DNA from: Lachnospiraceae bacterium
GTDB lineage: Bacteria; Bacillota; Clostridia; Lachnospirales; Lachnospiraceae
Reading direction: 5' to 3'
Length of the DNA stretch: 57,221 nt
Assembly: GCA_017438305.1 (NCBI GenBank)
Contig: JAFRVX010000009.1
Coordinates: 1 to 57,221, forward strand
The notes under the pieces are model-generated. The model saw only the letters and a program-made list of their open reading frames with translations. It made no database searches and was not told where the DNA came from. Shown here piece after piece: positions 6,826 to 14,765 of this stretch (positions are counted from its first letter, which is position 1; the number at the start of each line of letters is the position of its first letter). Both the position numbers and the translations under genes were made by a program.

Positions 6826-8832
6826 TTATTTTTTGCTCTTCGTTTTCGATCCGGTTCTTCCGCCAGATCCTTTCCTTCCTGCTGCTGTCCTTCCTGCTGC
6901 TATCTTTCCTGTTGCTGTCTTTCCTGTTGCTGTCTTTCCCGCTGCTGACTTCCCTGATTCCTGTCTGCCTGCCTTCGGGCTGACTTTTTTCCCGTTTGAA
7001 GCGCTCCTGCTGCCTCCCGGCTTCTGAGCGAGCTTCCTGGGCGAAATCAGGCAGACGCTCCGGTCAAATCCGATCAGGTCTTCCCGCCTGCAGCGCATCA
7101 GGGCTTCCTTAACAAGATCATAATTCTCCGGCTTCCGGTACTGGATCAGCGCCCGCTGCATGGCCTTCTCATGAGGGTCTTTGGCGGAGACGACTTTTTC
7201 ATTGTTCCTGGGATCCAGGCCGGTGCAGTACATGACCGTAGATATGGTGGAGGGAGTAGGGTAAAAATCCTGCACCTGTTCCGGCATATACCCCATGTCC
7301 CGCACGGCTTCAGCCAGGGCGACAGCGTCCTTTAAGTCCGATCCCGGATGGGAAGAGATCAGATAAGGCACGCAGTACTGTTCTTTCCCGGTCTTCTGAT
7401 TCACCTTCTGATAAGCCTTTACAAAGTCCTGATAGACCTTGTTCTCCGGCTTCCCCATGAGTTTCAGCACGTGGTCCGATACGTGCTCCGGCGCTGTCCT
7501 CAGCTGGCCGCTGATATGATGCTCGCAGAGTTCCCTTAAAAACGTTCTGTCGGGATCCGCCAGCACATAATCAAACCGTATGCCGGATCGCACAAATACC
7601 TTTTTGACGCCGGGGATGTTTCTGAGCTTCCGGAGCAGGCCCACGTAGTCGCTGTGGTCCACGATCAGGTTGCTGCAGGGTTTCGGAAACAGACATTGTT
7701 TGTCGGAACACACCCCGTATTTCAGCTGCTTTTCACAGGAAGGATGACGGAAATTCGCGGTGGGACCGCCGACGTCATGGATATATCCCTTGAAATCCGG
7801 CTCCTTTGTCATTTTTTCGGCTTCCCGGATCAGCGATTCATGGCTTCTGACCTGTACCCGCCGCCCCTGATGAAACGTCAGGGAACAGAAACTGCAGCCG
7901 CCGAAGCAGCCCCGGTTTGAAGTCAGCGAAAACTTGATCTCGGAAAAGGCCGGAATGCCGCCCAGTTCATCATAGGAGGGATGCCAGGCATTCATATAGG
8001 GAAGCTCGTAAACATCGTCGAATTCCTGGGTCGTCAGAGGACGCATGGGCGGATTCTGCACCAGGTAACGCTTCTCCCCGTACTTCTCGATCAGGGGTTT
8101 TTCGGTGATATGATCCATGTTCCGGTACTGGATATTAAAGCTTCTCGCGTAGGCGGCAGGGTCTCTGGCTATCTCATCATAGTCCGGAAGCACGATGCCG
8201 TCCTGCACATTTTCGATTTCCCTGGTCTTATAAACCGTGCCGGGGACATAGGTGATCTCGGAAACGGGGATCCCCGCGTTCAGGGAATCCGCGATCTCCA
8301 CGATGGAAAGTTCACCCATGCCGTACATCAAGATGTCCGCTCCGGAATCCATCAGGATGGAACGCTTCATCTTATCCTGCCAGTAATCATAATGGCCCAG
8401 CCTCCTGAGCGACGCTTCTATGCCTCCGATCAGGATCGGGATCTTTCCGTATTTTTTCCGGATCAGATTGCAGTAGACGATCGTGGCGTAATCCGGGCGG
8501 TATCCCCGCTTTCCGCCGGGGGAATAAAAGTCCTGGGACCGTGGTTTTTTATTCACGGTATAATGATTTACCATGGAGTCCATGTTCCCAGCGCTTACCA
8601 GGAATCCCAGTCTGGGCTCGCCGCAGACGGTTACAGACGCTTCATTTCTCCAGTCCGGCTGGGCCAGCATGGCGACCTTGTAGCCGTGAGCCTCCAGGAC
8701 CCTGCTGATGATCGCGGGGCCGAAGGACGAATGGTCTACGTAGGCGTCTCCGTTAATAAATACGAAATCCGGTCTTTCCCAGCCAAGCTCACGGATCTCA
8801 TCGGCATTTATAGGCAAGAAACCTGGGTTCAT
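6826..8832 (-). CDS. YgiQ family radical SAM protein
   Basis: 668 aa. It has the YgiQ order of domains: an N-terminal cobalamin-binding-like part, a radical SAM core with the cluster motif CFGGCSFC (C309, C313, C316), a second conserved cysteine set (C366, C375, C380, C386), and the DFYPTPSTISTVMYCTGLDP region. The family is widely conserved but its reaction is not established. The final 60 or so residues are a Lys/Gly/Ala/Thr low-complexity tail encoded by 15-bp tandem repeats. A strong AAAGGAGAAGACC site precedes the ATG. rlmD follows after 21 bp, so the two may be cotranscribed. Confidence 0.9.
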   Translation of the reverse strand: MNPGFLPINADEIRELGWERPDFVFINGDAYVDHSSFGPAIISRVLEAHGYKVAMLAQPDWRNEASVTVCGEPRLGFLVSAGNMDSMVNHYTVNKKPRSQDFYSPGGKRGYRPDYATIVYCNLIRKKYGKIPILIGGIEASLRRLGHYDYWQDKMKRSILMDSGADILMYGMGELSIVEIADSLNAGIPVSEITYVPGTVYKTREIENVQDGIVLPDYDEIARDPAAYARSFNIQYRNMDHITEKPLIEKYGEKRYLVQNPPMRPLTTQEFDDVYELPYMNAWHPSYDELGGIPAFSEIKFSLTSNRGCFGGCSFCSLTFHQGRRVQVRSHESLIREAEKMTKEPDFKGYIHDVGGPTANFRHPSCEKQLKYGVCSDKQCLFPKPCSNLIVDHSDYVGLLRKLRNIPGVKKVFVRSGIRFDYVLADPDRTFLRELCEHHISGQLRTAPEHVSDHVLKLMGKPENKVYQDFVKAYQKVNQKTGKEQYCVPYLISSHPGSDLKDAVALAEAVRDMGYMPEQVQDFYPTPSTISTVMYCTGLDPRNNEKVVSAKDPHEKAMQRALIQYRKPENYDLVKEALMRCRREDLIGFDRSVCLISPRKLAQKPGGSRSASNGKKVSPKAGRQESGKSAAGKTATGKTATGKIAAGRTAAGRKGSGGRTGSKTKSKK
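6875..6949. repeat. 15-bp coding tandem repeat, about five units
   Basis: Five near-identical 15-bp units encode the pentapeptides GKTAT/GKIAA/GRTAA in the basic C-terminal tail of the YgiQ protein. Copy number could change without breaking the frame because the unit is a multiple of three. Confidence 0.8.
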
Positions 8833-8910
8833 GGTCTTCTCCTTTTTTCTCTGTGTTCATCGGTTCTTCTGCTCTTGTCCGGTTTCCTGTTCAAAACGTA
8901 TCCGTACTTA

Positions 8911-9104
8911 TACTATGATTCCAACGCCAAAAGTCGGACTCCACGGAATGTTTACATTCCAGTGGAGGAAAGACTTCTTAGCGTGCCCCTCATGAAGCAC
9001 GAAGTGGAGTTTTACTCCACTAGAGTGCGGAATGAGGGAGGATGGTGGGAGTGCGAAGCACGGAACCATCCGGAATCTACTTTTGGCGACTATATCATAT
9101 TATG
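8911..9104. repeat. Structured inverted-repeat element, subfamily A copy 2
   Basis: Inverse copy of the element at 1095-1292, with ends CGCCAAAAGT (about 8925) and ACTTTTGGCG (about 9079). Internal hairpins: CTCCAC 8939-8944 with GTGGAG 8962-8967; GTGGAG 9004-9009 with CTCCAC 9015-9020; GTGC 9051-9054 with GCAC 9058-9061. It is directly abutted by a diverged relative at 9096-9300. Reading frames that cross it are not protein-like. Confidence 0.85.
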
Positions 9105-9300
9105 ATTACAGTGTCAAAAGATCGATCCGCACTCATGTGTACATATATGTGGGGATCAGAACCTGGGACACGGCGCTCATGGAGCACATAGTGGGGGGAT
9201 CCCCCACGAGCATGCGGAATGCGGGAGGCTGGCGGGCGTTCGAAACAGCGGAACCAACCGGTAATCATTTTCAGAGGTTTTGACACATATATCATAATTA
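9096..9300. repeat. Structured inverted-repeat element, subfamily B copy 1
   Basis: Its ends are GTGTCAAAA (about 9111) and TTTTGACAC (about 9277). The internal layout matches subfamily A: a first hairpin around 9127-9154, a second with GTGGGGG 9191-9197 and CCCCCAC 9201-9207, then the shared GCGGAATGCGGGAGG segment. Stem bases differ from subfamily A, yet the second helix is preserved by paired changes. Confidence 0.75.
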
Positions 9301-9317
9301 TATCATGAGCAGGGTCA

Positions 9318-9545
9318 TGAAACAACATGAAACCTGCGGCATAAACCGCTCTGCCTGCAGCATAAGGCGCTCCGCATATAACATAAGCCGCTCTGCCGCG
9401 CTGTATAAAAACCGCAGTCTTCCGTCTTTCAGGAACCGAAAAACAGAAGGCTGCGGCATGAAAACCAATCGTATAAAACCGCCGGCATAAAAACCTATTG
9501 TATAAAACCCGCCGGCATAAAAACCGTCGGCATGAAGGGCTAAAG
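9318..9545. repeat. Low-complexity imperfect repeats between ygiQ and the prepilin-peptidase gene
   Basis: The rest of this 826-bp gap holds degenerate short repeats built on GCATAA-n-CCGCTCTGCC (9338-9400) and GCCGGCATAAAAACC (9480-9530). No conserved protein or obvious terminator was recognised. Confidence 0.5.
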
Positions 9546-9658
9546 GAATGAAGGACTGAAGGCATGCAGACCATCGATAAAAAGAACTTCAAAGTGAAGC
9601 CGGCTGATTTAGTCCTCGGGAACCGGACCGGCCGGAACCTTAATGAGCCGGTACCTGG

Positions 9659-10135
9659 TCATAGGCCCTTAAAGATAATGACCAGTATCGTCCCGAAGGC
9701 GATGAACGGCGCAAAAGGAAAGGATCCTTTAAGCCATACCCATATACTTTTCTTAAACAGCCCTGCGACAATGAGAACCAGCGCGGCAAGAAGCGCCGCA
9801 AGGAGGGCATACAGCGTATTCACGACGCCAAGGAACAGGGTGACGATAAAGAGCAGTTTGATGTCGCCGCTCCCGAGCCCCCGCTTATGAAATAACCGGT
9901 CTGCCAGCACTGCCAGGAGAAACAGGACCGCTGCCATAAGGACCGCCCCGGCTGCGCGCTGTAAAAGCCTGATCCATCCGGGAAAGGCAAGGATCTGACA
10001 GATAAGCCAGAGATAAAGGCCGATACGGATCAGCCGGTTCGGGATCTTTTTTGAAACCAGATCCGTCACGGCGGCGGCTGCCAGGATCAGCACAAGCCCC
10101 ACAGGCCTGATCACAGAAAGAAAAAATGAAATCAT
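9659..10135 (-). CDS. Prepilin peptidase-like membrane aspartic protease (A24 family)
   Basis: 158 aa, very hydrophobic, about five or six membrane segments. The two catalytic-aspartate motifs of type IV prepilin peptidases are present: D25 in AAVTDLVSKKIPN and D91 in GSGDIKLL. It is the short form without the N-terminal methylase domain, like CpaA/TadV peptidases of tight-adherence pili. It probably cleaves leader peptides of pilin-like proteins. It begins only 5 bp after proC and appears to be the last gene of the proline operon, an unusual place; no pilin or pilus ATPase gene is visible here. Confidence 0.75.
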   Translation of the reverse strand: MISFFLSVIRPVGLVLILAAAAVTDLVSKKIPNRLIRIGLYLWLICQILAFPGWIRLLQRAAGAVLMAAVLFLLAVLADRLFHKRGLGSGDIKLLFIVTLFLGVVNTLYALLAALLAALVLIVAGLFKKSIWVWLKGSFPFAPFIAFGTILVIIFKGL

Positions 10136-10140
10136 GGATC

Positions 10141-10944
10141 TTACTTAAGGTCCAGCGTTTTTTTATAGGCCTGGCGGACAGCGTCTGAGACGGTGCTTCG
10201 GAAAGCGCCTTTTTCCAGAGCCATGACGCCGGCTATGGTCGTCCCGCCGGGACTGCATACCGCGTCTTTCAGTTCCCCGGGATGCTGCCCGGTCTCAAGC
10301 AGCAGCTTCGCCGTTCCCAGAAGGGTCTGGTACGCCAGGTCATAGGCGTTTTTCCGGGTGATGCCCAGCTCCACCGCCGCATCCGCCATGGCTTCCGCAA
10401 AGAGGCAGACAAAGGCCGGCCCGCAGCCGGAGACTGCCGATCCTGCATCGATCTGACTTTCAGGCAGGGGGATCAGCTTTCCGGCTTTCTTCAGAAGATT
10501 CACAAAGGCATCCCTCTCTGTTTCCGTCGTATCCAGACTGTCATAAAGGATCACGCCTTCATTGACCGACGCCGGAAGATTGGGCATGATCCGGATGATG
10601 GGGTAGTTTCCCGAGTAAGAACGGATCTTTTCCATCGTCAGTCCGGCGGCCATGGTGACCAGGACAAACCTGTCCTCTCTTCTTTCAAGGATGCCACGGA
10701 TCTGGGACAGCATGTGTTCCATATGCTGGGGTTTGACTCCCAGGAAAATAAAGAAGGCCTTTTCCGCCACAGTTTCAATGGACACGGCCTGTACGCCGCA
10801 GGCAGCGGAAAGCTCCTGCGCTTTTTCCATGAACTGATCCGTAACACAGATCCTTTCGGGATCCATCGTCTTGACCGAAGCCCTGATCAGGGCTCCGCCC
10901 ATATTGCCGCAGCCGATAAATCCGGCTTTATATGATTCTGCCAT
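10141..10944 (-). CDS. proC: Pyrroline-5-carboxylate reductase
   Basis: 267 aa. It catalyses the last step of proline synthesis, NAD(P)H reduction of pyrroline-5-carboxylate. The N-terminal Rossmann loop is GFIGCGNMGGAL, and the C-terminal dimerisation and active-site region has SGCGPAFVCLFAEAMADAAV followed by CSPGGTTIAGV, both diagnostic. I start it at 10944, where AAAGGATC lies upstream; a Met six codons earlier is possible. It lies 183 bp downstream of proA and just before the prepilin-peptidase gene. Confidence 0.92.
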   Translation of the reverse strand: MAESYKAGFIGCGNMGGALIRASVKTMDPERICVTDQFMEKAQELSAACGVQAVSIETVAEKAFFIFLGVKPQHMEHMLSQIRGILERREDRFVLVTMAAGLTMEKIRSYSGNYPIIRIMPNLPASVNEGVILYDSLDTTETERDAFVNLLKKAGKLIPLPESQIDAGSAVSGCGPAFVCLFAEAMADAAVELGITRKNAYDLAYQTLLGTAKLLLETGQHPGELKDAVCSPGGTTIAGVMALEKGAFRSTVSDAVRQAYKKTLDLK

Positions 10945-11127
10945 AAAATGATCCTTTCTCATTCATTACCTGTTCACGTATATGATTCACTGCATGCACA
11001 GAAACACGTTCCTTCACAAGACCCGGGTTCATGCACTCTGCTGCCGTCATATATATTTCCGGATAAGCGGGAAATGCCTTCTGAACCGGGGTTGGAATAC
11101 CCGCTGAATCATGCCTGTCGGCGCAGT

Positions 11128-12387
11128 TTATCTGATCTGTCCGTTCCCGGTAACGATATATTTATAGCTGGTGAGTTCTTCCAGCCCCATGGGTCCACGG
11201 GCGTGAAGCTTCTGGGTGGAAATGCCCATCTCGCAGCCCAGGCCGAATTTCCCGCCGTCCGTAAACCGTGTGGAAGCATTTACGTAAACCGCTGCGGAAT
11301 CCACCGCATGGGTAAATACGGCTGCCGTTTCTTCATTTTCCGTAACAATGGCTTCACTGTGATGGGTGGAATGGGCGGCGATATGAGAAACCGCTTCATT
11401 CACATCCCTGACAACATCCACGGCCAGGATGTAATCCAGGAATTCCGTATCAAAATCCTCCGGTCCGGCGGGGGTTCCCGGAATATACCGCTGCGCTTTT
11501 TCGGAAAGCCGGAGTTCCACCGGGATCTTGCCCGCTGCTTCCCGCCGGTCCACCAGAAGTTCTTTGACCCGGGGCAGAAAATCTTCAGCAATGTCTTCCG
11601 CCACCAGAAGCTGCTCTGCGGCATTGCAGACAGAAGGCCGTTGGGTCTTCGCGTTGTCGATGATGGGAAGAGCTTTTCCGATATCCGCGTCCTTATCCAC
11701 GTAAACCGTGCAGATGCCGGTACCCGTTTCGATGCACGGGACGGATGCGTTTTCCACGCAGGCTTTGATGAGCCCCGCGCCGCCCCGGGGGATCAGAAGA
11801 TCCACATATCCCCGGGCTTTCATCAGATCCAGGGAACTCTGGCGGGTGGTATCCTCCACCATATTGATCAGGTCCTCGCTGATGCCCAGTTCCGCCAGAG
11901 CCTTCCGCATCACTTCCGCGATCATATGTGAGGTTCTGTAGGCTTCCTTTCCGCCTCTTAACACGCAGACATTGCCGCTCTTCAGGGAAAGGGCCGCGGC
12001 GTCGGAGGTGACGTTTGGCCGGCTCTCATAAATGATCGCGGTCACGCCCAGAGGAACCGAAACTTTTTTCAGCTGCAGGCCGTCTGCCGTCACGCTTTCC
12101 GAAAGGACTCTGCCCACAGGGTCCGGCAGTCTGACGATATCCCTTATGCCCTCCGCCATGTCATGGATCCGGTCCCGGTTCAGCATCAGCCGGTCCAGCA
12201 TCACGTCGCTGACGGTACCTCTGGCGTTTTCCAGGTCTTTTTCATTTTCTGCCAGGATCTCTCCGGCATGTTCTTCCAGGGCCTCCGCCATTTTAAGGAG
12301 GGCCTGGTTCTTCTGATCTTCCGTAAGAAGATTCATACAGGTTTTCGCATTGACCGCTCGTTTAAGGATTTCAATAGTCGACAGCAT
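11128..12387 (-). CDS. proA: Gamma-glutamyl phosphate reductase
   Basis: 419 aa, the full family length. It reduces glutamyl-5-phosphate to glutamate semialdehyde with NADPH in proline synthesis. Motifs of the aldehyde dehydrogenase fold include ESRPNVTSDAAALSLKSGN (about 121-139) and the catalytic cysteine C254 in RPSVCNAAEQLL. The C-terminus ends with the usual GPMGLEELTSYKYIVTGNGQ. It is separated from proB by 245 bp of tandem repeats, although both surely serve the same pathway and point the same way. Confidence 0.95.
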   Translation of the reverse strand: MLSTIEILKRAVNAKTCMNLLTEDQKNQALLKMAEALEEHAGEILAENEKDLENARGTVSDVMLDRLMLNRDRIHDMAEGIRDIVRLPDPVGRVLSESVTADGLQLKKVSVPLGVTAIIYESRPNVTSDAAALSLKSGNVCVLRGGKEAYRTSHMIAEVMRKALAELGISEDLINMVEDTTRQSSLDLMKARGYVDLLIPRGGAGLIKACVENASVPCIETGTGICTVYVDKDADIGKALPIIDNAKTQRPSVCNAAEQLLVAEDIAEDFLPRVKELLVDRREAAGKIPVELRLSEKAQRYIPGTPAGPEDFDTEFLDYILAVDVVRDVNEAVSHIAAHSTHHSEAIVTENEETAAVFTHAVDSAAVYVNASTRFTDGGKFGLGCEMGISTQKLHARGPMGLEELTSYKYIVTGNGQIR

Positions 12388-12632
12388 GTTATTTGCCTGC
12401 CCGGATCCTTCTTCCGCCGGGCTTCTCCTTTCTGACTCCCCGGATCTTTTCCGCAGGATTTCTCTTTTCTTATCTGCCGGATCTTTCTTCAGCCGGGTTT
12501 CTGTTTTCTAACTGCCCGGCTTCTTCTTCCGCCGGGATTTTCTTTTCTTACCCGCCGGCTTCTTCTTCAGCCGGGATTTCTCTTTTCTTATCTGTCGGGT
12601 TTTTCTCTGCCGTACTTCTTTTATATCGGGGA
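12388..12632. repeat. Imperfect 38-42-bp tandem repeats between proB and proA
   Basis: About six degenerate units, each with CCGG-CTTCTTCTTC-nn-CCGG followed by a pyrimidine run such as TTCTCTTTTCTTATCTG. Each unit can form a small CCGG stem. They fill the whole spacer, and no open frame with protein character is present. Confidence 0.75.
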
Positions 12633-13430
12633 TCAACCCCGGGACGATGTGTGTTTCGCGAAGAACCGGGTACCCACCGCTTCTCCGTCCATAAGGCTGT
12701 AGAGAAGTTCCGGGCGGGCCCCGTTCATAATGATCATATCACAGCCTGAGGCCATGCAGATCCCGGCAGCCTCCAGCTTGGTCTTCATGCCGCCGGTGCC
12801 CAGATTTGAGCCTGAGCTTCCTCCCAGGGCCATTATCTCCTCCGTAAGTTCATGGACTTCCCGGATCAGAACGGCCTCCGGATCCTTATGGGGATCTCCG
12901 GTATACAGCCCGTCGATATCGGAAAGCAGCACCAGGATGTCCGCCCCTGCGGAACGGGCCGTGATGGCTGCCAGGGTATCGTTGTCGCCGATGGAGATCT
13001 CCTCCGTGGCAATGGTATCGTTTTCGTTGATGATGGGGATCGATCCCAGTTCCAGCAGGCGGTTCAGGGTATTGGTGAAATTCTGATGCCGTTCTTCGGA
13101 TTCCACATCTGCCGCCGTGAGCAGAAGCTGGGCCACCGTATGGTTGTATTCCGAAAACAGCTTATCGTAGGTATACATCAGTTCGCACTGTCCCACCGCC
13201 GCGGCCGCCTGCTTGGTGGGCATATCCTGAGGTCTGTCCTTAAGCCCCAGTTTGCCGGTCCCCATGCCGATGGCGCCGGAAGAAACCATGATGATCTCCA
13301 TGCCTGCATTCTTCAGGTCGCTGATGATCTTGCAGATCTCCTCTGTTCTCCGTATGTTCAGCCGGCCGCTCTCATGGGCCAGCGTAGATGTTCCGATCTT
13401 AATGACGATTTTCATAATTTTTTTACTCAT
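12633..13430 (-). CDS. proB: Glutamate 5-kinase, short form
   Basis: 265 aa, covering the amino-acid-kinase domain but lacking the C-terminal PUA domain of the E. coli enzyme. It phosphorylates glutamate to start proline synthesis and is usually feedback-inhibited by proline. Motifs: VIKIGTSTLA at the N-terminus, SSGAIGMGTGKLGL, NENDTIATEEISIGDNDTLA and LSDIDGLYTGDP, all typical. GAGGATGA precedes the chosen ATG; a second Met five codons in is possible. A TTGACA hexamer at 13540-13545 on the minus strand may be part of its promoter, but I see no good -10 partner. Confidence 0.92.
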   Translation of the reverse strand: MSKKIMKIVIKIGTSTLAHESGRLNIRRTEEICKIISDLKNAGMEIIMVSSGAIGMGTGKLGLKDRPQDMPTKQAAAAVGQCELMYTYDKLFSEYNHTVAQLLLTAADVESEERHQNFTNTLNRLLELGSIPIINENDTIATEEISIGDNDTLAAITARSAGADILVLLSDIDGLYTGDPHKDPEAVLIREVHELTEEIMALGGSSGSNLGTGGMKTKLEAAGICMASGCDMIIMNGARPELLYSLMDGEAVGTRFFAKHTSSRG

Positions 13431-13578
13431 TCATCCTCATTCCGGAAAAGACGGTTCGGAGAGATGCCTCTGAAAGCGCCTCGGATCATGGAAGGGATTC
13501 ATTATTCAGTCTCAAAGGTAAAGATTCAATAAACCAGATTGTCAAACTGAATCCAGTCTCAGAAAACGGTCTGAAGGC

Positions 13579-14124
13579 TTAAAGCACCTTCCGGCATTCA
13601 TTCAGCACCAGCTGCAGGTTTTCGGAAAGCGGCCGGCTGCCGTCCAGGGGGATCACCGGACAGTCCAGGCTTCCCGCCCATTCCCGGTGACGCTTCAGAA
13701 ACATTTTTGCCGGATCTTCATACAGGGAAACACTCTGAATAAACCGTTCATGGTTTTCAAACATATCCCCGCCGGGCATCACACGGCTTCCGTAAATTTC
13801 CAGATCCCGCTTCCGTATCCGGGCTTCCCGGGTTTCTTTCGGCGCGGTTATATGGAACGCAATGGAGAAGAGTCTGTCCAGTTCTTCATGGTCACCATCC
13901 ATATAGCCGGCCAGCACAAAGAGCGGATTCGGTTCAATAGCCGATAACAGCCTGCCGATCTTTTCCTCCTGAGAATAGCGTTCCGTAAAGGGTTCTTTTG
14001 CATCGCTGCGAAAGATATAATCATCAAAATCAAAATATGGTGCTTTCAGCGCTGATGCCGTCATCATCCCCAATGATGTCTTACCTGCTCCCGCAGGTCC
14101 AAAGAAAACGATTCCCTTCGCCAT
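13579..14124 (-). CDS. P-loop NTPase, small kinase-like
   Basis: About 181 aa from the chosen start. A Walker A motif, FFGPAGAGKTS, follows the first strand directly, then DFDDYIFRSD, a pattern of adenylate-kinase-like or AAA_18 proteins that bind a phosphate acceptor near this acidic loop. FVLAGYMDGD is the next strand and TREARIRKRD a likely lid helix. No specific substrate can be assigned. The start at 14124 has a modest AGAGG site and puts the P-loop at residue 9; the longer frame to 14184 would add an implausible basic leader. It stands alone upstream of proB, separated by about 150 bp. Confidence 0.6.
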   Translation of the reverse strand: MAKGIVFFGPAGAGKTSLGMMTASALKAPYFDFDDYIFRSDAKEPFTERYSQEEKIGRLLSAIEPNPLFVLAGYMDGDHEELDRLFSIAFHITAPKETREARIRKRDLEIYGSRVMPGGDMFENHERFIQSVSLYEDPAKMFLKRHREWAGSLDCPVIPLDGSRPLSENLQLVLNECRKVL

Positions 14125-14453
14125 TTGCCTCTTACCCCAAGTCTTCTTTATCCTGCGCATGAATAAATATAAGCGTGTAAACATGCCTCAGTGAATTTCC
14201 CGGTGAATGATCATCGAATCTCCTCAGGAAATCTCCCGGAAGCTTTTCGGAAATCTCCTCCGAAAGCTCTTAATGAGCATTCACCAACACTGCATCATGA
14301 TAAAGATTCACTATAATGAATAGAATTTGCTTAACTATAGCATAAAGCCTCTGAAAAAACAACTGACAGAATCCCTATTCCTCACCATATCATAAGACCC
14401 GTTTTCGGGATTTTTCTCCTATCCGCTTTCCCGCTCAATATCCTCCTCCCGGA

Positions 14454-14583
14454 ACCACGACTTTGAAACAATCTGCTTGTTTTCGTGGTACTTCCCGGCT
14501 GAGAAAAGCCTTTCAGGGCCCCGACTTTGATGCAGCCTGCTTGTTTTCGGGGTACTTTCAGGCTGCGAGAAGCCTCCCGAAGT
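14454..14583. repeat. Two 63-65-bp imperfect direct repeats
   Basis: Within the 641-bp gap before the Old Yellow Enzyme gene, two units share CGACTTTGA...CTGCTTGTTTTCG.GGTACTT, then CGGCTG or AGGCTG, then GAGAARCC. Translating the minus strand gives repetitive Ser/Lys/Arg-rich frames without family resemblance, so I treat them as non-coding. Further upstream (14225-14275) are shorter AATCTCCTC-type repeats. Confidence 0.65.
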
Positions 14584-14710
14584 GATGATGAAGTGATAAA
14601 CTGAAACCGGACACGGAGGGGGTATTTTCCGGACAGGGCTGCGCATTTTCGGTGATAAGGACATAGGAGCCGGGGATTTTGGTTCTTTGCTGATCGGTTC
14701 ATTTGTGTTA

Positions 14711-14745
14711 TCATGATTCCAACGCCAGAAGTCTTCGTTTATAAT
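14711..14745 (+). promoter_or_regulatory. Putative promoter for the Old Yellow Enzyme gene, overlapping a repeat-end remnant
   Basis: A TATAAT at 14740-14745 lies 20 bp ahead of the start. The hexamer 17 bp upstream (TTCCAA, 14717-14722) is a weak -35 and falls inside ATGATTCCAACGCCAGAAGT, which nearly matches the outer end of the subfamily A repeat at 8915-8934. Confidence 0.4.
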
Positions 14746-14765
14746 GATCCACTAAGGAGGTTTTT

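Noticed and set aside
8911-9592. Open frames of up to 165 aa across the structured repeats
   Set aside because: They are explained by the inverted-repeat elements and low-complexity repeats, and the frames differ between copies.
12388-12632. Possible CRISPR array in the proB-proA spacer
   Set aside because: Units are degenerate and contiguous without unique spacers, and there are no cas genes; these are ordinary imperfect tandem repeats.
14382-14714. Open frame of 110 aa on the minus strand with repeated Ser/Lys/Arg segments
   Set aside because: It is the translation of two direct DNA repeats; there is no ribosome site or family resemblance.
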